10,307 nucleotides of DNA from an uncultured Methylobacteriaceae bacterium (GTDB lineage Bacteria; Pseudomonadota; Alphaproteobacteria; Rhizobiales; Beijerinckiaceae): NCBI GenBank assembly GCA_937872715.1, contig CALMTJ010000426.1, positions 1,715 to 12,021 on the forward strand. The letters run 5' to 3'. Positions 5,859-10,307 of this stretch are shown in pieces. A model generated the notes under the pieces. That model worked only from the letters and a program-made list of their open reading frames with translations. It was not told the DNA's origin and ran no database searches. Positions within the stretch are counted from its first letter, which is position 1. Each line of letters begins with the position of its first letter. Made by a program: the position numbers and the translations under genes.

Positions 5859-6976
5859 AGGGTTGGGACACGCGGGAAGGTCGGGCGCTCGCCGCCATGT
5901 GCGCGGCGGCCTGCGGCGCGGGAACGGCCGACACGTCCGTGCACGACGATCTCGACTGGCCGGACTTCCTCGCCCTCGCGGATCGGCACAAGGTCGCCCC
6001 GCTGCTCGGGCATCTTGTCGGCGGCGATCGCTCCCCACGCGTGCCCGAGCAGGTACGTGAGGACCTCACGAGAGCGTTCCAGCTCTCGACCTTTCGAGCG
6101 CTCGGGCAGGTCTCCGTCCTGGACAGGATCCTTGCGGCCTTCGCGGCGGGCGGGATCTCCGCCATCTCGCTGAAAGGCGTGTCTCTCGCCGCGCGCTACT
6201 ATCCCGCGCTCGGCGCCCGGTATTCGGGTGACCTGGACGTGCTGGTCGCGCAGGGTCAGATCGCGCCGGCGGGAGAGATTCTCCGGGACCTGTCGTGTCG
6301 ACAGATCTCGACCAGAACGCATCGCGAGCTCCGCCCCGGCGAAGATGATGTCGGCTTCGAGCACCATCAGATGTTCATCAGCCCCGAGGGGCATGCGATC
6401 GAGCTTCACTACAGCCTCCATCCGAACGACGCCCTGCTGCCGTCGGATCTGCAGGAATGGGCTCGGGGCGGGAGCGTGACCCAGATCTGCGGGCGGTCGG
6501 TCTCAGTGCTGCCGGATCATGTCCTGTTCGCCTACCTGTGCGCGCATGGGGCGAGGCACCAATGGAAGCGCCTGCAATGGCTGTGCGACCTGGCGATGCT
6601 GGCGACGCGGTCCTCGCCGGCGGATCGCGGTCAATGGGTCGCGAACGCGAAGCGCCTGGGCTTGTGGCCGGTGGTTCTGCAGACGCAGAGCATGGCTGAG
6701 GTCTTTCTCGGATCGTCGCTCGGTGAGGAGTTCCGGGCCCGGCGGACGTCCCTCCGGCTCGGCTTCCTGACCCATCGGGCCGGGCAGGCCATTCGCGGCG
6801 ACCTTGGTCCCTATCCGGAGAAGAGCACGGGTCGGGCCGACATCGCCTTGAGATTGTATCGCCTCCTGCTCGCGCCGAGCCTACGCTACGTCCTCTCCGA
6901 GATCGGACGGACGGGGTCCGCGATGCTCGCGCGGGCGCGCGGCCTCTCGTCCGGCTGCATCCTGTTCCTTCCATGA
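5855..6976 (+). CDS. Lasso-associated nucleotidyltransferase family protein (N)
   Basis: The preferred start is TTG 5855, which overlaps the K stop (TTGA) and has AGGCGG 8 bases upstream; TTG 5849 and ATG 5897 are alternatives. About 373 residues. The segments ISLKGVSLAARYYP, RYSGDLDVLV and AIELHYSLHPND match the NTP_transf_5 family (uncharacterised nucleotidyltransferase): the Lys-Gly pair, the two metal-binding Asp of DLD, and the Glu/Asp-x-His of the third motif. The C-terminal half is helical, with an HGARHQWKRLQWLCDLAML segment common in this family. It sits between K and D in an overlapping operon, as in paeninodin-like clusters. From memory, the pseudomycoidin homologue has been linked to further decoration of the phosphorylated C-terminus; the donor used here cannot be told. 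A role acting on the phospho-Ser is the working inference. Confidence 0.85.
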   Translation: MKGWDTREGRALAAMCAAACGAGTADTSVHDDLDWPDFLALADRHKVAPLLGHLVGGDRSPRVPEQVREDLTRAFQLSTFRALGQVSVLDRILAAFAAGGISAISLKGVSLAARYYPALGARYSGDLDVLVAQGQIAPAGEILRDLSCRQISTRTHRELRPGEDDVGFEHHQMFISPEGHAIELHYSLHPNDALLPSDLQEWARGGSVTQICGRSVSVLPDHVLFAYLCAHGARHQWKRLQWLCDLAMLATRSSPADRGQWVANAKRLGLWPVVLQTQSMAEVFLGSSLGEEFRARRTSLRLGFLTHRAGQAIRGDLGPYPEKSTGRADIALRLYRLLLAPSLRYVLSEIGRTGSAMLARARGLSSGCILFLP

Positions 6977-8790
6977 TGGAGGGCCGCGATCTCCTGCCTC
7001 TCGCCCGGGTGATCGTTCGCTACACCGGCCTCCGCGGCCTTGCGATGCTCGCATGCCTGATCGTTTCGACCCTGAGCGAGGGTGTCTCGATCCTCCTCCT
7101 CGTGCCGGTGCTGCAGCTGATCGGCCCGGGAGACCGGGCCGTCGACATCGTCTCGGTCGTGCCTTCGCTCAGGCCCCTTGGGTTCGGGTCTCTTCCTCTC
7201 AGCCTCGAGGCCGTCCTCGCCTGCCTCTTCGCGGCCGTAGCCCTGCAGACGGTGTTCGCCCGTTTCACCAACCTGTATGTCGGCAATCTGCTCTACGACG
7301 TCTCCAACCGGATCCGGATGGACCTCTTCGACGCGATCAGCGCAGCTCATTGGTCTTTCGTGTCCCGCCTGCGGGGATCGGACGTCCAGCACGCATTGAC
7401 GGGAGACATCGACCGGATCGAGGGCTGCGTGTTCCACCTCTTCCTTCTCGTCCAGTCGTCGATCCTCATCCTCCTCTACACCGCGATCTCCGCGAGCCTG
7501 TCCCTGACCATGTCCGCGGCCGCCTTCGCCGCGGGCGTCGTGGCGCTGGTGGCTCTCTATCCCGTCCGTCGGCGCGCGCTCCGGTTCGGCGAGAAGCTGA
7601 CGCAGAGCCGCCAGTCCCAGTACCAGATCGCATCGGAATTCCTGATCGGCCTGAAGGTCGCCAAGAGCTTCAACACGGAGGGCGCGTACCGGCGGGAGCT
7701 GAATCAGCTCCTCTCGTCCATGCGGGCGGATTTCATCGCGTATCTACGCGTGAGTTCGCTCGGGACGGCGGCATTCCAGATCGCGAGCCTCGCCGCTCTC
7801 GCGACCTTCGTCGTCGTGGCGCTTCGGGTCTTTGCCCTCCCCCTGCCGACGATCCTCGTCCTGACCCTCGTATTCTACCGGATCGCCCCGAGGTTCTCGT
7901 CGCTGCAGAGAGACATGCAGCAGGTCCTGCAGAACCTGAGCGCGTTCAAGGCGGTGGACGAGCTTCGTGGCGCCTGCCTGCGGCACGCGGAGGCCGAACA
8001 GGCCGAAGCGTCGCCGATGCCGGAGGCGGCGCTGACGGGGGCGATCACCCTTCGCGAAGTCGGCTTCCGCTATCCCGAGGCCGGGTCCGACACGCTCAGC
8101 GACGTGGATCTGGTGATCCCCGCCCACAGCGTGCTGGCTCTGATCGGCCCGTCCGGGGGAGGGAAGTCGACCCTGGCCGATCTCCTGACGGCTCTGCTCC
8201 AGCCGACAACGGGCTCGATCCACATCGGCGCGACCGAGCTGACGCCCGCTCTGATGAGGCCATGGCGTGATCGCGTCGCCTACGTTCCGCAGGAGGTGTT
8301 CCTCCTCCACGACACGATCGCTGCCAATCTTCGCCTGGCATCCCCGGGCGCGAGCGACGCGGAGCTGTGGGCGGCGATCGACGCCGCTCAGGTGGGAGAT
8401 GTCGTGCGTGGCTTGCCGCAGGAGCTCGAAACCGTGATCGGCGACCGCGGCTTGCGCCTTTCAGGTGGTGAGCGCCAGCGCGTCGCGCTTGCCCGGGCCC
8501 TCCTTCGGCGTCCGCAACTCCTCGTTCTGGACGAGGCCACGAGCGCGCTCGACCTGGACAGCCAAACCGAGATCGCGGCGACGATCGCCCGGCTGAAAGG
8601 GTCGATGACGATCGTCACGATCACGCATCGGCTGTCCATGACGGGCTTCGCCGATCACGTCGCCGTCCTCGACGGCGGCCGCGTCGTGGAGCGCGGTGAC
8701 GCCGCCACCATGCGGAACAGCCCGACGGGCTACCTCGCCCGCCTCGCGAGGCGGGAAGCGGACCTCGAGAAGGGCAGGGGGACGAGTTGA
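6973..8790 (+). CDS. Lasso D protein, ABC exporter (transmembrane and ATPase domains fused)
   Basis: This protein has 605 residues, and its ATG overlaps the stop of N (ATGA). Residues 1-320 form a type I ABC-exporter membrane domain with hydrophobic segments near 22-50, 77-95, 157-200 and 268-305, and a DVSNRIRMDLFDAI segment. Residues 355-600 form the nucleotide-binding domain: Walker A GPSGGGKST (392-400), Q-loop Gln440 in YVPQE, signature LSGGE (496-500), Walker B LLVLDE (516-521), D-loop SALD and H-loop His552. It lacks an N-terminal C39 peptidase domain, so leader removal depends on B2. The half-transporter should act as a homodimer in the inner membrane, exporting the finished peptides and giving self-immunity. 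It is the last gene of the lasso operon. MsbA-like lipid export is unlikely given the position. Confidence 0.94.
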   Translation: MMEGRDLLPLARVIVRYTGLRGLAMLACLIVSTLSEGVSILLLVPVLQLIGPGDRAVDIVSVVPSLRPLGFGSLPLSLEAVLACLFAAVALQTVFARFTNLYVGNLLYDVSNRIRMDLFDAISAAHWSFVSRLRGSDVQHALTGDIDRIEGCVFHLFLLVQSSILILLYTAISASLSLTMSAAAFAAGVVALVALYPVRRRALRFGEKLTQSRQSQYQIASEFLIGLKVAKSFNTEGAYRRELNQLLSSMRADFIAYLRVSSLGTAAFQIASLAALATFVVVALRVFALPLPTILVLTLVFYRIAPRFSSLQRDMQQVLQNLSAFKAVDELRGACLRHAEAEQAEASPMPEAALTGAITLREVGFRYPEAGSDTLSDVDLVIPAHSVLALIGPSGGGKSTLADLLTALLQPTTGSIHIGATELTPALMRPWRDRVAYVPQEVFLLHDTIAANLRLASPGASDAELWAAIDAAQVGDVVRGLPQELETVIGDRGLRLSGGERQRVALARALLRRPQLLVLDEATSALDLDSQTEIAATIARLKGSMTIVTITHRLSMTGFADHVAVLDGGRVVERGDAATMRNSPTGYLARLARREADLEKGRGTS

Positions 8791-9041
8791 CGCGAAGCCG
8801 TAACCCGCCGACAGGAGCCGAGCCGACGGACGGCGGCGAGATGTGAGAAGCCCGGTGAGTGGGATGAGGTGGAGCCACGAGGCCGACGACCCTGAAGGGG
8901 CGGCCTTGTGTGCCCCATCGGCCGAGTTTCCGGGGGGCGGTCCGCCGGCCGGAGATTGCTGAGGGCGGTCACGGCCGTGGGGAGGCGCGTACCGGCGCTT
9001 AGGCGCCGATTTCCAGCTGTCCGCGGTCAGGAGGCGTATTC
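8791..9041. other. Gap of 251 bases after the lasso operon
   Basis: No gene is supported; a frame beginning at 8908 is Arg-rich and overlaps the acyltransferase gene. A short stem GGGGC (8897-8901) with GCCCC (8912-8916) is present about 105 bases after the operon, with no T-run, so no confident terminator can be named. The end of the gap holds the ribosome site of the next gene. Confidence 0.5.
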
Positions 9042-9572
9042 ATGTTCCGATTGTGCGTATCAATCGCAAGTCTCATTCGCGAGGATTTCCAATCACACCG
9101 TCGGGATATTCTGGCGCAAGGCTTCTGGGCGCTGTCTCTTTACCGGATCGGGTTTGCGCGCAAGAGCATCGCGTATTCCTCAGTGCGGAAACCCTGGGGA
9201 GTTCTCCACCTGCTGCTGAAGAAGTGGTCCGAGGTGTTTCTAGGTATTTCGATTGGAATAAATGCTTACGTCGGGCGTCGAGTCATATTCGAGCATTTTG
9301 GTGGGATAATCATTCATGACAATGCCCGGATCGGAAACGACGTCATCATCAGACAGGGTGTCACGATCGGCAACCGTCATCTGGACCGCCCTTTATTGGC
9401 CCCGATCATAGGCGATCGTGTGAACATTGGCGCCGGAGCCAAGCTGCTTGGAGAGATCAGGGTTGGGGACGATGTCGAGATTGGCGCCAATGCCGTCGTC
9501 ATCACCGACGTTCCGTCCAATTCGGTCGCGGTGGGCGTTCCGGCTGTCATGCGCCCCCGAAAGCGGCGGTAA
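9042..9572 (+). CDS. Serine-acetyltransferase-like hexapeptide-repeat acyltransferase
   Basis: The ATG has a perfect AGGAGG (9029-9034) 7 bases upstream. The product has 176 residues. A short helical N-terminal part (LIREDFQSHRRDIL, FWALSLYRIGFAR) leads into a left-handed beta-helix of hexapeptide repeats (IGINAYVGRRVIF, IIIHDNARIGNDVII, NIGAGAKLLGEIRVGDDVEI). His85 in FEHFGG and His113 in NRHLDRP match the positions of the two catalytic histidines of CysE. It is about 100 residues shorter than CysE because most of the N-terminal helical domain is missing. That is usual for the CysE-like acetyltransferases found in capsule and exopolysaccharide clusters. With a flippase next, O-acetylation of a sugar precursor is more likely than cysteine synthesis. 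The gene is clearly richer in A and T than its neighbours, a possible sign of separate origin. Confidence 0.88.
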   Translation: MFRLCVSIASLIREDFQSHRRDILAQGFWALSLYRIGFARKSIAYSSVRKPWGVLHLLLKKWSEVFLGISIGINAYVGRRVIFEHFGGIIIHDNARIGNDVIIRQGVTIGNRHLDRPLLAPIIGDRVNIGAGAKLLGEIRVGDDVEIGANAVVITDVPSNSVAVGVPAVMRPRKRR

Positions 9573-9911
9573 AGGCCGGCGGAATCACGACTCCGAGAGC
9601 CGGATCGTGCACGCAAGCTGGCTTCGATATACCTGCTCGGGGGAGGCGGGCCCACGAAGTCGGGCGCCGCGACGACGGTGGCGGTTGCTGGGCGAGGCCG
9701 ATACCCGCTATCTTGGCTCCACGGAGTTCCACCTCTTCCTTGGTTATGCGCCGAAGCGAACGCGAAACTCGGCCTGGGACTCGGACGTGCTGGCAGGAAC
9801 TTTGCAACGAGATGATCGACCGGGACTTGATGAACGTTCAGGGCGAGCACCGGCACCGGGACGATTGATGGCCGCGATGACGACGTACGGCTCGGGTCGA
9901 GGCCGGGCTCG
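9573..9911. other. Gap of 339 bases, possibly holding a broken gene remnant
   Basis: No intact gene is supported. Just after the acyltransferase stop, CCGGC (9576-9580) can pair with GCCGG (9599-9603) around an inner GGA/TCC pair, a weak terminator-like structure. Further on, one frame reads STEFHLFLGYAP and WDSDVLAG (about 9719-9798), and the next frame, from about 9791 to the stop at 9866-9868, reads CWQELCNEMIDRDL. This second piece looks like a stretch of a radical-SAM protein. The frames do not join, so if real this is a decayed fragment. Confidence 0.35.
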
Positions 9912-10307
9912 ATGAGCGCTGCCGTTTCCGGGACAGCGGAAGGCGGGATGGACGCGAGCGACCGCCGGGCTTTTCGCCACCGTCGCATCGGCCTCGCCGC
10001 GCTCGCCTCCGCGGGTGCCAAGGCGATCTCGATCGGCACGGCGCTGATCTCCGTGCCGTTGACGCTGAGATACCTGGGCACCGAGCGTTACGGCATGTGG
10101 CTGACGATGAGCTCGCTCGCCTCCGTGCTCTCCTTCGCGGATCTCGGCATCGGCAACGGCCTGCTGACCGCGGTGGCCTCGGCGAGCGGGCGCGATGACC
10201 GGGTGGCGATCCGGTCGTACGTGTCGAGCGCGTTCGCTGTTCTCACCGGGATAGCCGTGGTATTCCTGGCGGCGCTCGCGATCCTGTACCCGATCGTCCC
10301 TTGGGAC
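9912..10307 (+). CDS. Oligosaccharide flippase (Wzx/MOP-type polysaccharide transporter), N-terminal part
   Basis: The frame is open from ATG 9912 to the window edge, giving 132 residues of a longer protein. A polar start is followed by membrane segments (LAALASAGAKAISIGTALIS; MSSLASVLSFADLGIGNGLL; and a third rich in Val, Leu and Ala near the end). The sequence VPLTLRYLGTERYGMWLT and the FADLGIGNGL segment are characteristic of Wzx-like flippases of the MOP superfamily, which turn lipid-linked sugar units across the inner membrane. ATG 9948 (Met13) is an alternative start; the ribosome site of either is weak. Together with the acyltransferase upstream it marks an exopolysaccharide or O-antigen region. 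Intact family members are about 400-500 residues, so most of the gene lies outside. Confidence 0.87.
   Translation, partial: MSAAVSGTAEGGMDASDRRAFRHRRIGLAALASAGAKAISIGTALISVPLTLRYLGTERYGMWLTMSSLASVLSFADLGIGNGLLTAVASASGRDDRVAIRSYVSSAFAVLTGIAVVFLAALAILYPIVPWD

Noticed and set aside
8908..9219. Open frame between the ABC exporter and the acyltransferase
   Set aside because: It is rich in Arg, overlaps the well-supported acyltransferase gene with its strong AGGAGG site, and shows no domain.
9427..9915. Open frame across the end of the acyltransferase gene and the following gap
   Set aside because: Its first third is a shadow of the acyltransferase gene, it has no ribosome site, and protein-like character is patchy; only a possible remnant is noted.
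1..10307. CRISPR arrays, tRNA or rRNA genes, insertion sequences and attachment sites
   Set aside because: I looked for spaced repeats, cloverleaf-like segments, transposase motifs and terminal repeats and saw none.

Overview
The window is high-GC DNA with the codon use of a Gram-negative bacterium. It is most likely an alphaproteobacterium of the Methylobacterium/Rhizobiales kind; this is inferred from GC content, an alphaproteobacterial-type transglutaminase-like cysteine peptidase (CNDYAVTKR motif) and gene style, and is not proven by any marker gene. All supported genes lie on the + strand.

Left flank (1-1519): the 3' end of a GH5 cellulase-like gene cut by the window edge, a secreted transglutaminase-like cysteine peptidase (573-1214) and a small secreted protein of unknown function (1238-1519). 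A gap of about 320 bases follows, with a hairpin just after the last stop codon.

Centre (1837-8790): a complete lasso-peptide biosynthetic cluster, the main content of the window. The order is precursor A1, precursor A2, B1 (PqqD-like leader-binding protein), B2 (transglutaminase-like leader peptidase), C (asparagine-synthetase-like macrolactam synthetase), K (HPr-kinase-like peptide kinase), N (NTP_transf_5 nucleotidyltransferase) and D (ABC exporter). From B1 to D the genes overlap by a few bases or sit 2 bases apart, so they form one translationally coupled operon. The two precursors are both 54 residues long. Each carries the YxxPxLxxxGxFxxxT leader motif and a predicted 24-residue core that begins Gly-Gly-Arg, has the ring acid at Asp9, and shares an AxFPxxTP tail and a Thr-Phe-Ser C-terminus. 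The invariant terminal Ser matches the presence of K: in the paeninodin pathway the homologous kinase phosphorylates a C-terminal Ser. The expected product is therefore a pair of class II (Cys-free) lasso peptides with a phosphorylated, and perhaps further N-modified, C-terminal Ser, exported by D. No isopeptidase, TonB receptor or dedicated regulator is visible.

Control signals: the A1-A2 gap holds hairpins and a TTGACA/CATAAT promoter-like pair ahead of A2. A stem-loop can pair with the start codon of B1, which could keep enzyme levels below precursor levels.

Right flank (9042-10307): a serine-acetyltransferase-like hexapeptide-repeat acyltransferase of visibly lower GC, a gap of about 340 bases that may hold a broken gene remnant, and the 5' end of a polysaccharide flippase that runs off the window. 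Together with the cellulase, these suggest that the lasso operon sits inside or beside an exopolysaccharide locus.
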